NCBI RefSeq assembly: GCF_002257455.1
Contig: NZ_NCKN01000008.1
Span: 1 to 35,051, forward strand
Direction of reading: 5' to 3'
DNA: 35,051 nt
Source: Microbacterium sp. 13-71-7
GTDB lineage: Bacteria; Actinomycetota; Actinomycetes; Actinomycetales; Microbacteriaceae
The translations under genes were made by a program, and so were the position numbers. Below are positions 1-9,448 of this stretch, piece after piece (the first letter of the stretch is position 1; every line of letters begins with the position of its first letter). Below the pieces are notes generated by a model, which was given only the letters and a program-made list of their open reading frames with translations, did no database searches and was not told the DNA's origin.

Positions 1-3
1 AGG

Positions 4-687
4 CTAACCCTGTGCGGGTCGTGGCCCCGTGATTGCCGAGCCGATGCGCAGGTGTGTCGCGCCTGCCGCGATCGCCTCGGCGAAATCTCCGGTCATCCCG
101 GCCGAGATCCAATCGGCTCCCGGCGCGACCGCGCGCAGTCGCTGCGCGGACTCGTGGACGCGGGCGAACGCGGCGGCCGGATCCTCATCGAGCGGGGCGA
201 CCGCCATCACGCCGCGCAGCCGCAGGGTCGGCAGAGCCAGCACCTGCTCCGCGAGCCGTTCGAGCTCCGCCGGGGCGACTCCCCCGCGACCGGGGTCGTC
301 GGTGAGGTTGATCTGCAGCAGGACGTCGAGCAGCGCGTCATCGGTCGCGGCGCGGTCGAGCGCCTCCGCGATGCGCAGGCGGTCCACCGAGTGCACGGCC
401 TGCGCCGCGCGACGGATCGCGCCGGCCTTGTTCGTCTGCGCCTGCCCGATGAAGTGCCAGCGCAGATCGTCCAGCTCGGCGAGGGCCTCCGCCTTCGCGG
501 TGAGCTCCTGCTGGCGGTTCTCCCCCACCTCGCGGACGCCGAGTCCGTACAGTTCGCTCACCAGAGCGGCGGGGTGGAACTTGGTCACGACGATGCGCGT
601 GATCCCCGCGGGATCCCGGCCCGCGCGCCGTGCGGCGTCCGCGATCGCTGCATCGATCGCGGACAGCCGCTCGGCGACCGCGGTCAC
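4..687 (-). CDS. YggS/PROSC family PLP-binding homeostasis protein
   Basis: The 227-residue product belongs to the YggS/PLPBP family, single-domain alanine-racemase-fold proteins that bind pyridoxal phosphate and buffer PLP and amino-acid pools in the cytoplasm. The motif IVVTKFHP carries the PLP lysine, Lys36, and the family pattern GENRQQEL followed by [11 protein letters not shown] is present. The C-terminal SAGMTGDF and HLRIGSAI segments are the phosphate-binding part. I chose the GTG at 685-687 because it overlaps the ftsZ stop codon (GTGA) and gives the normal family length; an open frame continues upstream but is only the shadow of ftsZ. In Gram-positive bacteria this gene usually sits between ftsZ and sepF, so sepF would be expected beyond the left edge. 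The family assignment is secure; the exact physiological role is not. Confidence 0.93.
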   Translation of the reverse strand: MTAVAERLSAIDAAIADAARRAGRDPAGITRIVVTKFHPAALVSELYGLGVREVGENRQQELTAKAEALAELDDLRWHFIGQAQTNKAGAIRRAAQAVHSVDRLRIAEALDRAATDDALLDVLLQINLTDDPGRGGVAPAELERLAEQVLALPTLRLRGVMAVAPLDEDPAAAFARVHESAQRLRAVAPGADWISAGMTGDFAEAIAAGATHLRIGSAITGPRPAQG

Positions 688-1847
688 TTCAGGAACTCGG
701 GGATGTCGAGATCGCTCTCGTCGAACGCCGGCTCGATGCTGGTGTGCACGGGCGGGATCGACGGCACGGACACCGGAGCGGTCTCGCGCGGCGCCTCCTC
801 GGCCTGGGCCGAGTCCTCGCGCTCCTCGACGGCGGGCTTCTCGGCGACCGCGGGGGTCGTCGTGCGCGAGAAGATCTGCGGGTCGAGGCGCAGCGTGGGC
901 TCGCCGCTGTCGAAGCCTGCGGCGATCACCGTGACGCGCACCTCGTCGCCGAGGGTGTCGTCGATGACCGTTCCGAAGATGATGTTGGCCTCGGGGTGCG
1001 CGGCCTCCTTGACCAGGTCGGCCGCGTCGTGGATCTCGAAGATGCCGAGGTTCGATCCGCCCTGGATCGACAGCAGCACGCCGTGCGCGCCCTCGATCGA
1101 CGCCTCGAGCAGGGGCGATTCGACCGCGAGCTCCGCCGCCTTGATCGCACGGTCGGCGCCGCGGGCGGAGCCGATGCCCATGAGCGCGGATCCCGCCCCC
1201 TGCATGACCGACTTGACGTCGTTGAAGTCGAGGTTGATGAGACCCGGCGTGGTGATCAGATCGGTGATGCCCTGGACACCCGCGAGGAGCACCTGGTCGG
1301 CGGTCGCGAAGGCCTCGATCATCGAGATGCCGCGGTCGCTGATCTCGAGCAGACGGTCGTTCGGCACCACGATGAGGGTGTCGACCTCCTCCTTCAGCTT
1401 CGCCACGCCGGCATCGGCCTGGCTCTGCCTGCGGCGCCCCTCGAACGAGAACGGCTTGGTCACGACGCCGATGGTCAGGGCGCCGATCGACTTGGCGATG
1501 CGGGCCACGATCGGGGCGCCACCGGTGCCGGTGCCGCCGCCCTCGCCCGCGGTCACGAAGACCATGTCGGCACCGGTCAGCGCCTGCTCGATCTCCTCCG
1601 CGTGGTCCTCCGCGGCACGGCGCCCGACCTCGGGGTCTGCGCCTGCGCCGAGGCCGCGGGTGAGGTCGCGGCCGACGTCGAGCTTGACGTCGGCGTCGCT
1701 CATCAGCAGCGCCTGCGCATCGGTGTTGATCGCGATGAACTCGACGCCGCGAAGGCCGAGATCGATCATGCGATTGACGGCGTTGACGCCGCCACCGCCG
1801 ACACCGACGACCTTGATCACGGCAAGGTAGTTCTGGTTCTGGCTCAT
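684..1847 (-). CDS. ftsZ: Cell division protein FtsZ
   Basis: This is the tubulin-like GTPase that polymerises into the cytokinetic Z ring at midcell. The 387-residue protein has a Rossmann N-terminus ([15 protein letters not shown]), the tubulin signature GGGTGTG at residues 103-109, the T7-loop region [13 protein letters not shown], a variable acidic linker from about 320, and a C-terminal DLDIPEFLK peptide that normally binds SepF or other anchors. The ATG at 1845-1847 is preceded by GGAGGA about seven bases away, a good ribosome binding site. It is the penultimate gene of the dcw run, separated from ftsQ by 166 bp and overlapping the YggS-family gene by four bases. No ftsA lies between ftsQ and ftsZ, as is normal in Actinobacteria. 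The long AT-richer leader with a dyad suggests it has its own promoter. Confidence 0.98.
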   Translation of the reverse strand: MSQNQNYLAVIKVVGVGGGGVNAVNRMIDLGLRGVEFIAINTDAQALLMSDADVKLDVGRDLTRGLGAGADPEVGRRAAEDHAEEIEQALTGADMVFVTAGEGGGTGTGGAPIVARIAKSIGALTIGVVTKPFSFEGRRRQSQADAGVAKLKEEVDTLIVVPNDRLLEISDRGISMIEAFATADQVLLAGVQGITDLITTPGLINLDFNDVKSVMQGAGSALMGIGSARGADRAIKAAELAVESPLLEASIEGAHGVLLSIQGGSNLGIFEIHDAADLVKEAAHPEANIIFGTVIDDTLGDEVRVTVIAAGFDSGEPTLRLDPQIFSRTTTPAVAEKPAVEEREDSAQAEEAPRETAPVSVPSIPPVHTSIEPAFDESDLDIPEFLK

Positions 1848-1886
1848 CCCGTCCTCCGATGTATTTCGAGCCCTGAGCCGGCAACC

Positions 1887-1909
1887 TTAAACCTCAAGCA
1901 GAAGGTTAA
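1887..1909 (-). promoter_or_regulatory. AT-rich dyad in the ftsZ leader
   Basis: In an otherwise GC-rich window the ftsZ leader carries a local AT-rich dyad. The + strand reads TTAAACCT at 1887-1894 and AGGTTAA at 1903-1909, with an 8-bp spacer; a nested perfect pair AACCTT (1883-1888) and AAGGTT (1902-1907) is also present. On the minus strand a possible -10, TACTTT, lies just upstream at 1908-1913. The site could be a binding site for a regulator or a leader hairpin. That it regulates ftsZ is inference. Confidence 0.45.
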
Positions 1910-2013
1910 AGTATTTCCCGGTATTGCTTTCTCCTGGATCGAAGGTAAGCGGCGCACGGCGCGCAGAAGCCAAGCGACACGCACCTGGGCGCGATCGTTT
2001 CGGATATTCGTGC

Positions 2014-3042
2014 TCAGCCGACGATGCCGACGCCCGGCGAGGACACGTCGTAGGACGCCGCGCTCGGATTCACCTTCATCAGCGCCTGCAGGGAGCGGGT
2101 CTTGAGCGCCGACTGCTCCGCGCTCCCCCACACCACCTGCGCGCCGCCGGACAGCTTCAGCACGATGTCGTCGGGGGTCGACGCGGTCGCGCCGTCGACC
2201 TGGCCGCGCAGCTCCGCGGGCAGCGACCGGAGAGCCGTGCCCACCGCGGCGAACGCCTTGGACCCGGTGCCGCCCGCGACGTCGATCAGGGCGTAGCCTG
2301 CGGGCCGGGCATCGGTGGTCGACAGGACGACGCCCGCGGCGTCGACGACGGTGAAGCGCCCGTCGCCGGACTGGAGGACGCCGACCGGGGTGCGCTCGAC
2401 GATCCGCACCACGAGGTCATGCGGAGGGTGCGCCTCGAGACGGTAGGTCTCGATCAGCGGGAACGCGACGAGCGCGGCCTTGACGGCGCTGGAGTCCACG
2501 AGCGCCAGCGGCCTGCCGACCTGGCCGGACAGCGCCTTCTGCACGTCGACGGCCTTGAGCGCGCTCGTCCCCTCCACGGTGACGGTCTCCACCGCGAACA
2601 GCGGGCTGTACGCCGCGCCGACGCTGCCGCCCACGACGAGCAGTGCGAGGGCCGCCCCCACGATCCAGCCGATCCGCCGGCGCCGCGAGCGCTGCGTGAA
2701 GCGACGGATCTCGGTGCGCAGCGCCCTCCGGCGCGCACGGGTGGCCTGCCAGAGGTCGCGGGCGGTCAGCGGCCCGTCGCCCTGCGTCTCCGCCGGATCC
2801 TGCTCCTCCGCGCGCTCCCGCGTGCTCGAGGGGACGGGCGGAGCCCCGCGGTCGAGCGGGATCGGCGCGGTCGTGTTCGCGTCCTCCCCTGCGGCCGGGA
2901 GCGCGTCGGCCTCGGACCCCGCCGAGGCGTCGATGCCGAACCCCGCCACCCGTCTCCGTGCGCCGTCGAACGGCCGTGCCCCGGCCGGGCGCTCCGGCTC
3001 GACCGGAGGCGCGGGAGAGGGGATCGCGGACGGCCGGCGCAC
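2014..3042 (-). CDS. ftsQ: Cell division protein FtsQ/DivIB
   Basis: FtsQ is the bitopic divisome protein that bridges early and late division proteins outside the membrane. The 342-residue product has a long Pro/Ala/Asp-rich cytoplasmic tail (about 1-100), a basic stretch rich in Arg (102-123), one membrane segment at about 124-147, then a POTRA domain starting VETVTVEGTSALKAVDVQKAL (about 151-220) and the FtsQ/DivIB domain, including the segment VGVLQSGDGRFTVVDAAGVVL. The start is GTG at 3040-3042, two bases after the murC stop codon, which implies coupling. The tail is longer than in E. coli FtsQ, as is common in Actinobacteria. Sequence conservation in this family is low, but position and architecture make the call firm. 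Confidence 0.93.
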   Translation of the reverse strand: MRRPSAIPSPAPPVEPERPAGARPFDGARRRVAGFGIDASAGSEADALPAAGEDANTTAPIPLDRGAPPVPSSTRERAEEQDPAETQGDGPLTARDLWQATRARRRALRTEIRRFTQRSRRRRIGWIVGAALALLVVGGSVGAAYSPLFAVETVTVEGTSALKAVDVQKALSGQVGRPLALVDSSAVKAALVAFPLIETYRLEAHPPHDLVVRIVERTPVGVLQSGDGRFTVVDAAGVVLSTTDARPAGYALIDVAGGTGSKAFAAVGTALRSLPAELRGQVDGATASTPDDIVLKLSGGAQVVWGSAEQSALKTRSLQALMKVNPSAASYDVSSPGVGIVG

Positions 3043-3044
3043 GG

Positions 3045-4445
3045 TCAGTCCTCGGCGGTGGTGCGCAGGGCGTCCAGCACCTGAGGGATGATCTGGTAGA
3101 CGTTGCCGCAGCCGAGCGTGATCACGTAGTCGCCGTCGCGTGCGACCGATGCGGTGTAGTCGGCGGCCTGCTGCCAGTCCGCGACGTAGTGCACGTGGTC
3201 CGGGTCGGCGAACGCGCCGCTGACCAGCTCGCCGGTGACGCCGGGAACCGGATCCTCCCGCGCGCCGTAGACGTCGAGCATGACGGTGTGATCGGCGTAG
3301 GCCTCGAGCACCTCGGCGAACTCGCGGTACATGTGCTGCGTGCGCGAGTACGTGTGCGGCTGCTGGATCGCGATGATCCGTCCCTCGCCGACGATCGTGC
3401 GCATGGCCTCCAGGGCCGCGCGCACCTCGGTGGGGTGATGAGAGTAGTCGTCGTAGACGCTCACCCCGCGCGCGCTGCCGTGCAGTTCGAGGCGGCGGAC
3501 GGTGCCTGCGAAGCCCTCCATCGCGCGGGCCGCGTCGGCGAGCGCGTAGCCGAGCGTCGTGAGCACGGCGACCGCACCGGCCGCGTTGATCGCGTTGTGC
3601 ACGCCGGGGACGGCGAGCTGCATGCGCGTGGAGGCCCCGCCCATGGTCAGGGTCGCGGCGACGGGGCCGTCGGTGACGATGTCGGTGATCCTCAGATCCG
3701 CGTCCTCCGCGAGGCCGAACGAGATCACGTTCGGGTGGGTGATCCCCGCCCGCACGCGCAGCGCGCCGGGATCGTCGCTCGAGATGACGACGGCCTCGCT
3801 CGCGGCGTTCGCGAAGGTCACGAACGCGTCGTGGAAGGCCTCGTCGGATCCGTAGTGGTCCAGGTGGTCGGGGTCGACGTTCGTGATCAGCGCGACGGAG
3901 GTGTCGTAGAGCAGGAACGTGCCGTCGGACTCGTCGGCCTCGATCACGAAGAGATCGTCCGCACCCGAGGAGCTGGACGTGCCGAGCTGCTCGATCACGC
4001 CGCCGTTGACGAAGTTCGGATCCGCGCCGAGCGCCTGCAGCGCGGTGACGATCATGCCCGTCGAGCTCGTCTTGCCGTGCGCGCCGGCGACCGACACCAG
4101 GCGCCGTCCGCGGATCAGCCAGTGCAGCGCCTGCGACCGGTGGATCACGTGCAGTCCGCGCTCCTTGGCGAGCACGAACTCGGGGTTCTCGGGCCAGATC
4201 GCCCCCGTGTGCACGACCGTGTCGGCGTCGCCCAGATTCGCCGCGTCGTGGCCGACGTGCACCTCGGCGCCGAGCGCGGCCAGCGCCTGGAGGTTGGCGC
4301 TGTCCGCGCGATCGCTGCCGGACACGCGGATCCCCGCGTCGAGGAACATGCGGGCGAGGCCCGACATGCCGGAGCCGCCGATGCCGATGAAGTGCGCAGC
4401 GGTGATGTCGTCCGGGATCGGCAGGGAGAGGTCGGGTCTGATCAT
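3045..4445 (-). CDS. murC: UDP-N-acetylmuramate--L-alanine (or glycine) ligase MurC
   Basis: MurC is the ATP-dependent cytoplasmic ligase that adds the first amino acid to UDP-MurNAc in peptidoglycan synthesis. The 466-residue protein begins with the Rossmann motif [17 protein letters not shown], has the Mur-ligase P-loop GAHGKTSS at residues 121-128, the central segment [31 protein letters not shown], and a C-terminal domain with [10 protein letters not shown]. Length is typical. It starts at ATG 4443-4445. If the organism makes group B peptidoglycan, as Microbacterium species do, the first residue added may be glycine rather than alanine; that is taxonomic knowledge, not visible here. It lies between murG (69 bp upstream) and ftsQ (2 bp downstream). 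Confidence 0.97.
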   Translation of the reverse strand: MIRPDLSLPIPDDITAAHFIGIGGSGMSGLARMFLDAGIRVSGSDRADSANLQALAALGAEVHVGHDAANLGDADTVVHTGAIWPENPEFVLAKERGLHVIHRSQALHWLIRGRRLVSVAGAHGKTSSTGMIVTALQALGADPNFVNGGVIEQLGTSSSSGADDLFVIEADESDGTFLLYDTSVALITNVDPDHLDHYGSDEAFHDAFVTFANAASEAVVISSDDPGALRVRAGITHPNVISFGLAEDADLRITDIVTDGPVAATLTMGGASTRMQLAVPGVHNAINAAGAVAVLTTLGYALADAARAMEGFAGTVRRLELHGSARGVSVYDDYSHHPTEVRAALEAMRTIVGEGRIIAIQQPHTYSRTQHMYREFAEVLEAYADHTVMLDVYGAREDPVPGVTGELVSGAFADPDHVHYVADWQQAADYTASVARDGDYVITLGCGNVYQIIPQVLDALRTTAED

Positions 4446-4514
4446 GGCTGAATCATCCTAAGTCGGGGCGAGGAGGCCTGAGGCCCGGCTCGCCGGGTCA
4501 GGGCTGCGGGGCGC

Positions 4515-5588
4515 TCAGCGCGCGAGGGCGCGGTCGGCGAGGGCGATGAGGTCCTCGGTTCCGGTGCGCGATCCGACGCGCTCCGCCGCCTGTCGCATCG
4601 CGTCGCGACGGACCTCGTCGCGCAGGAGCGGGATCACCTCGGCCCTCACGCGCTCGGGAGTGAGCTGCCCGTCCTCGATCAGCACGGCGGCGCCTGCGTC
4701 GATCGCGGCCGCCGCGTTCAGGCGCTGCTCTCCGTTGCCGACGGCGTAGGGCACGTAGATCGCGGGGATGCCGAGAGCACTGATCTCGCTCACGGTCGCC
4801 GAGCCGGAACGGGAGAGGATCAGATCCGCCAGGGCGAACGCCAGATCCATCCGGTCCAGATAGCGGCGCAGGGCATAGCCGGCCGCGCCGGGATCCGGCA
4901 TGTCCGAGCGGTCGCCGGTGGCGTGCAGGATCTGCCACCCCGCGTCGAGGATGTCCTGCCAGGATCCGGCGATCGCCTCGTTCAGGCGCTGCGCGCCGAG
5001 CGAGCCGCCGAACACGAGCAGAACGGGCCGCTCGGGATCCAGGCCGAACTCCGCCGCGGCCTCGACGCGGAGCGCCGTGCGGTCCAGGTCGACGATCTCC
5101 CGCCGCAGCGGCATCCCGACGACCTCGCCGCCGCGCAGGGGCGTTCCGGGGAACGCGACGCCCACCGCCGCCGCCGTGCGGGCGCCGAGCACGTTCGCCA
5201 TGCCGGGACGGGCGTTGGCCTCGTGCACGACGAACGGGACGCGCTCCCGACGGGCCGCCACGTAGGCGGGTGCAGAGGCGTAGCCGCCGAAGCCGATCAC
5301 CGCGTCCACGCCCTGATCGCGGATGTACGCGCGCACCTGCTTCACCGCGCGGGAGAACCGCGCGGGGAACGCGAGTGCGGCCCCGTTCGGGCGACGCGGG
5401 AACGGCACCTTGTCGACCGTGAGCAACTCGTAGCCGCGCTGCGGGACGAGCCGCGCCTCGAGGCCCTCGCGCGTGCCGAGCACGAGCACTCCCGTCTCCG
5501 GGTCGCGGGCGCGCAGGCCGTCGGCGACGGCGAGCAGCGGATTGACATGGCCGGCGGTGCCTCCGCCGGCCAGAAGATACGTGGTCAC
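4515..5588 (-). CDS. murG: Lipid II synthase MurG (UDP-GlcNAc transferase)
   Basis: MurG is the peripheral membrane GT28 glycosyltransferase that transfers GlcNAc onto lipid I to form lipid II on the inner face of the membrane. The 357-residue product starts with TYLLAGGGTAGHVNPLLA, the glycine-rich acceptor loop, followed by GFGGYASAPAYVAA and HEANARPGMANVLGA. The C-terminal donor domain has VFGGSLGAQRLNEA and the UDP-GlcNAc-binding stretch ILSRSGSATVSEISALGIPAIYVPY. Length is normal. The GTG start at 5586-5588 overlaps the ftsW stop codon by four bases (GTGA), so the lipid II synthase is translationally linked to its partner SEDS polymerase. Confidence 0.97.
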   Translation of the reverse strand: MTTYLLAGGGTAGHVNPLLAVADGLRARDPETGVLVLGTREGLEARLVPQRGYELLTVDKVPFPRRPNGAALAFPARFSRAVKQVRAYIRDQGVDAVIGFGGYASAPAYVAARRERVPFVVHEANARPGMANVLGARTAAAVGVAFPGTPLRGGEVVGMPLRREIVDLDRTALRVEAAAEFGLDPERPVLLVFGGSLGAQRLNEAIAGSWQDILDAGWQILHATGDRSDMPDPGAAGYALRRYLDRMDLAFALADLILSRSGSATVSEISALGIPAIYVPYAVGNGEQRLNAAAAIDAGAAVLIEDGQLTPERVRAEVIPLLRDEVRRDAMRQAAERVGSRTGTEDLIALADRALAR

Positions 5589-6817
5589 TTCCCGAGGCTA
5601 CCCGACCGGCCTGCGGGCAGGCTCTGCGCGGGCGCCGGCAGCGTACGGGCGAAGGAGAGCAGCACCCCGCAGGCGAGCAGCACCGACAGCAGGGACGTCC
5701 CTCCCTGCGACATGAATGGGAGCGGCACGCCCAGGACCGGGAAGATCCGCAGCACGACGCCGACGTTGATGAGCGCCTGGGACAGGATCCACACCACGAT
5801 CCCGCCCGAGGTGACGCGCACGAAGAGGTCGTCGGTGCGGCGGATCATGCGGAACACGGCGACCGCGAACAGCACGAAGAGGGCCAGCACGAGGGCGCAG
5901 CCGATGAGTCCCAGCTCCTCCCCCACGATCGCGAAGATGTAGTCGTTGGAGGCCGCGGGAAGCCAGCCGTACTTCTCGCGCGAGTTGCCGAGCCCGAGGC
6001 CGAAGATCCCGCCATTGGCCATGCCCCAGACCGCGTGCACCTGCTGATAGCAGGTGGTCAGGTAGCAGCTGGTGTCGCTCTGCGAGCTGAACATGCTGAA
6101 GATGAGCATCCGGCGCCGCTCGTTCGTGAGGGCGAACAGCAGCACGGCGGCCGCGATGATGAGCAGCGGCAGCAGGAACACCCGCATCCGCACGCCGGAG
6201 AAGAACATCGCCCCCAGCAGCAGGAGGAACAGCACCATCGAGGTGCCGAGGTCCCCGCCGCCGTAGACCGAGCCGATCGCCAGGAAGGCGACGGGCAGGA
6301 GCGGGATGAAGACGTGCTGCCACCGGGTCAGCAGGGCCTGCTTGCGCCAGAGGATGAACCCGGCCCAGATCGCCAGCGAGAGCTTGATGAACTCCGAGGG
6401 CTGGAGGAGCTGCCCTCCGACGTTCAGCCAGTTCGTGTTGCCGTCGTTCTCCACGCCGAGCGGCGTGTAGACGAGCAGCTGCGCGCCGACGGAGAGGATG
6501 AGCAGGGGCCAGGCCATGCGCTTCCAGAAGCGCACCGGGAAGCGGCTCATCAGGAACATGAGCGGCACGCCGACCGCGGCCACCAGCGCCTGCAGCAGGA
6601 CGATCGAGAAGGGGCCCTTCCCCTGGTCCACGGCGTTGGCGCTGGACGCGGACAGGATCATCACCAGTCCGAACAGCGTGAGCAGCAGCGACGAGGACGC
6701 GATCAGGGCGAACTCGGTGGACACGGGACGGAAGACCCGTCCCAGGCGCACACGGGCGGCGAGTCCTTCGACGCGGGGCTCAGGCGCCGGCGTCCGGCGT
6801 GGTGCCGCCTGCGTCAT
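5585..6817 (-). CDS. ftsW: SEDS peptidoglycan glycosyltransferase FtsW
   Basis: FtsW is the septal SEDS glycan polymerase, working with the class B penicillin-binding protein FtsI. The 410-residue protein has about ten membrane segments starting near residue 33. The SEDS core is clear: ENDGNTNWLNVGGQLLQPSEFIKLSLAIW (about 123-151), GGGDLGTSMVLFLLL, and ASNDYIFAIVGEELGLIG, where Asp292 matches the catalytic aspartate of the large extracellular loop. That loop also holds Cys251 and Cys256. The ATG at 6815-6817 has AGGGGAG six bases upstream and lies 38 bases inside the end of murD, an unusually long overlap for this cluster. The C-terminus ends with MSQGGTSLLSVLLACGVLLS, also typical. Confidence 0.96.
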   Translation of the reverse strand: MTQAAPRRTPAPEPRVEGLAARVRLGRVFRPVSTEFALIASSSLLLTLFGLVMILSASSANAVDQGKGPFSIVLLQALVAAVGVPLMFLMSRFPVRFWKRMAWPLLILSVGAQLLVYTPLGVENDGNTNWLNVGGQLLQPSEFIKLSLAIWAGFILWRKQALLTRWQHVFIPLLPVAFLAIGSVYGGGDLGTSMVLFLLLLGAMFFSGVRMRVFLLPLLIIAAAVLLFALTNERRRMLIFSMFSSQSDTSCYLTTCYQQVHAVWGMANGGIFGLGLGNSREKYGWLPAASNDYIFAIVGEELGLIGCALVLALFVLFAVAVFRMIRRTDDLFVRVTSGGIVVWILSQALINVGVVLRIFPVLGVPLPFMSQGGTSLLSVLLACGVLLSFARTLPAPAQSLPAGRSGSLGK

Positions 6818-8336
6818 CGGTGCTCCCCTGATCGCTCGACCGTCCCTGATCGATCCACTCCCGCACCGCTTCGGCGAAGCGATGGCCGCGATCCGCGTAG
6901 CTCGCGAACTGGTCGAAGGACGCCGCCGCCGGAGCGAGGAGCACGGTGTCCCCCTCCTGGGCGATGCCCGCGGCCAGTTCCACGACGCGGGTCATGACCT
7001 CTTCAGTGTCGCCGGGGACGACCTCCAGGACCTGCACCGCCGGCGCGTGTCGCGCGAACGCCTCGAGCACGTGATCGCGGTCGACGCCGATCACGACCGC
7101 GGCGCGCGCGGTCGCTCCGGCCCCCGCGACGAGGTCCGACAGGTCCACGCCCTTGAGATCCCCGCCGACGATCCAGATCGCGCCGGGGAACGCCTGCAGC
7201 GACGACTGCGCCGCATGCGGGTTCGTCGCCTTGGAGTCGTCCACCCAGGTGACCCCGCCCGCGCGGGCGATGACCTCGATGCGATGCGCGTCGAGGCGGA
7301 AGCCGTCCAGTGCCGTCTTGATCGCCGCGGGCTCCGTCCCGAGCGAGCGGCTGAGGGCCGCCGCCGCGAGGATGTTCTGCACGATGTGCGGAGCGTTCAG
7401 TCCGTGCGCGGCGAGATCGGCCACGGTCGTGAGCTCGAGGGCGCTGTTGCGCCGGTCGTCGAGGAAGGCGCGGTCGGCCAGGATCCCCTCGACCACGCCC
7501 AGGTCGCTCGGGCCGGGGATGCCGAGCCCGAAGCCGATCGCGCGGGCGCCTTCGATCACGTCCGCGTCCTCGACCATGCGCTGCGTGGCCTCGTCCGCCC
7601 TGTTGTAGACGCACGCCACCCGCGTGTTGCGGTACACGAGGGCCTTGGCCTCTCGGTAGGCCTCCGCGCTGCCGTGCCAGACGAGGTGGTCGTCGGCGAG
7701 GTTGAGGCACGTGGCCGCCCACGGCACCGGCTGACCGGCCGGATCCGAGAGCCCGAGGTACCAGAGCTGGTGGCTGGAGAGCTCGACCACGAGGACGTCG
7801 AAGCCGCCGGGATCGCGCACCGCGTCCAGGACCGGCACGCCGATGTTGCCGCACGGGGCCGCCCGGAGTCCGCCGGCGACGAGCATGGTCGCGGTGAGCT
7901 GGGTCGTGGTGGTCTTGCCGTTCGTGCCGGTGATCAGCACCCACTCCGCGGGGGTGCCGTCATCGCGGAGGACCTTGTCCCGCACGCGCCAGGCGAGCTC
8001 GATGTCGCCCCACAGGGCGATGGGCTGCGTGCCGATCCATGCGATCACGGGATGGGCGGGCGCGAACCCCGGCGAGGCGATGACGACCTCCGGCGCGAAC
8101 TCGACGAGCCGCTCCGGAACGGATCCGAGATCGCCGATCCACAGCTGGGCGCCGATCAGCGGCACCAGCCGCTCGTACTCCTCGGTCGCGCTCTCGGAGA
8201 GCACGAGCACCTCGGCGCCGAGCTCGGTCAGGGTGTCGGCGGCCGAGAAGCCGGTCACGGACAGGCCGAGCACGGCGACCCGCAGTCCCCGCCAGTCGGA
8301 GTGCCAGCTGGTCAGGGCATCGAGATCACGGGTCAT
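6780..8336 (-). CDS. murD: UDP-N-acetylmuramoyl-L-alanine--D-glutamate ligase MurD
   Basis: MurD is the ATP-dependent ligase adding D-glutamate to the UDP-MurNAc intermediate. The 518-residue product has an N-terminal nucleotide-binding region (LRVAVLGLSVTGFSAADTL), the P-loop GTNGKTTTT at about 137-145, the segment NLADDHLVWHG, the Mur core WVDDSKATNPHAAQSSL, and C-terminal VLLAPAAASFDQFASYADRGHRFAEAV. The ATG at 8334-8336 overlaps the mraY stop codon (ATGA), which fixes the start; the open frame upstream is only the mraY shadow. It is about 60-70 residues longer than E. coli MurD, partly through the C-terminal Ser/Asp/Gly-rich tail that overlaps ftsW. Confidence 0.97.
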   Translation of the reverse strand: MTRDLDALTSWHSDWRGLRVAVLGLSVTGFSAADTLTELGAEVLVLSESATEEYERLVPLIGAQLWIGDLGSVPERLVEFAPEVVIASPGFAPAHPVIAWIGTQPIALWGDIELAWRVRDKVLRDDGTPAEWVLITGTNGKTTTTQLTATMLVAGGLRAAPCGNIGVPVLDAVRDPGGFDVLVVELSSHQLWYLGLSDPAGQPVPWAATCLNLADDHLVWHGSAEAYREAKALVYRNTRVACVYNRADEATQRMVEDADVIEGARAIGFGLGIPGPSDLGVVEGILADRAFLDDRRNSALELTTVADLAAHGLNAPHIVQNILAAAALSRSLGTEPAAIKTALDGFRLDAHRIEVIARAGGVTWVDDSKATNPHAAQSSLQAFPGAIWIVGGDLKGVDLSDLVAGAGATARAAVVIGVDRDHVLEAFARHAPAVQVLEVVPGDTEEVMTRVVELAAGIAQEGDTVLLAPAAASFDQFASYADRGHRFAEAVREWIDQGRSSDQGSTDDAGGTTPDAGA

Positions 8337-9448
8337 GAGCTGGTCAGCCTCAGCCACTCGACGTAGAACAGGCCGAACGCCGACACGGACAGCAGCCCGG
8401 CGATGATCCACATCCGCACCACGATCGTGGCCTCGGGCCACCCGCGCATCTCGAGGTGGTGATGGAACGGGCTCTGCAGGAACAGCCGCTTGCCGCGGGT
8501 GAGCTTGAAGTAGGCCAGCTGCACGATCACCGAGCCCGAGGCGATGATGAAGACGCCGGCCAGCAGCAGGAGCAGCAGCTCGGTGCGGGTGAGGATCGCG
8601 AGCGCCGCGATCACGCCGCCGATCGACATGGATCCGACATCGCCCATGAAGACCTTCGCCTTGGGCGCGTTCCACCAGAGGAAGCCGATCAGCGCGCCGA
8701 CGAACGACGCCGAGATGACGGCGAGGTCGAAGGGGTGCGCGACGTCGTAGCAGCCGGCCAGCGACGATGGCGAGAGCGATTCCGCGGTGCAGGACTGCTT
8801 GAACTGCCAGAACGAGATGAGGCTGTACGCGCCGATCACGAACACCGCGCAGCCCGCGGCCAGTCCGTCGAGGCCGTCCGTGAGGTTCACGCTGTTCGAG
8901 GTGGCGATGCCGATCAGCGAGATCCAGAGCAGGTACAGGAGCCAGCCGACGATGGGTCCGAGCGCGAACAGCCACAGGACGGGGATGTCGCGGAAGAGCG
9001 AGACGAAGGCGCTGGCGGGGGTGTTGCCGGCGGGGCTGCGCACCGTCAGCGCGACGATGCCGAACGGCACCATGACCAGCACCTGTCCGAGGATCTTGCG
9101 CCAGCCGGAGAGTCCGAGGCTGTTGCGCCGGCGCAGCTTCATGTAGTCGTCGATGAATCCGACCGCACCGAAGCCCAGCATGAGCCAGATCACCAGCAGG
9201 CCGGAGACCGTGGGATAGCTGCCTCCCGTGAAGGTCCCGACCATGTATCCGACGAAGGTGCCGAGGATGAAGATCACGCCGCCCATGGTGGGGGTGCCGC
9301 GCTTGGCCTGGTGGCTGGGGTTGCTGATCGATTCCGGCGTGCGGATGACCTGCCCCCAGCCCCACTTCCGGAAGAGCCGGAGGAAGACCGGAGTCAGCAG
9401 GAGCGTGAACGCGAGGGAGATCGCGGCGGAGGTAAGCAGGGATCTCAC
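8333..9448 (-). CDS. mraY: Phospho-MurNAc-pentapeptide transferase MraY
   Basis: MraY is the integral membrane enzyme that joins phospho-MurNAc-pentapeptide to undecaprenyl phosphate, giving lipid I. The 371-residue protein has about ten membrane segments. Recognisable motifs are HQAKRGTPTMGG (46-57), the aspartate pair in FIDDYMKL (Asp100, Asp101), NSVNLTDGLDGLAAG (185-199), KVFMGDVGS and the histidine cluster FHHHLE (329-331). The GTG at 9446-9448 overlaps the murF stop codon (GTGA), which sets the start. The loop between membrane segments 6 and 7, predicted to face outward, is longer than usual and contains Cys220 and Cys233. Confidence 0.97.
   Translation of the reverse strand: MRSLLTSAAISLAFTLLLTPVFLRLFRKWGWGQVIRTPESISNPSHQAKRGTPTMGGVIFILGTFVGYMVGTFTGGSYPTVSGLLVIWLMLGFGAVGFIDDYMKLRRRNSLGLSGWRKILGQVLVMVPFGIVALTVRSPAGNTPASAFVSLFRDIPVLWLFALGPIVGWLLYLLWISLIGIATSNSVNLTDGLDGLAAGCAVFVIGAYSLISFWQFKQSCTAESLSPSSLAGCYDVAHPFDLAVISASFVGALIGFLWWNAPKAKVFMGDVGSMSIGGVIAALAILTRTELLLLLLAGVFIIASGSVIVQLAYFKLTRGKRLFLQSPFHHHLEMRGWPEATIVVRMWIIAGLLSVSAFGLFYVEWLRLTSS

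Noticed and set aside
52-1830. 592-codon plus-strand frame antisense to ftsZ and the YggS-type gene
   Set aside because: Low-complexity product, no recognised motif, and complete overlap with two conserved genes.
8337-9365. Extension of MurD upstream of MTRDLDAL
   Set aside because: It is the mraY coding region read in another frame. The ATGA overlap at 8333-8336 gives the true start.
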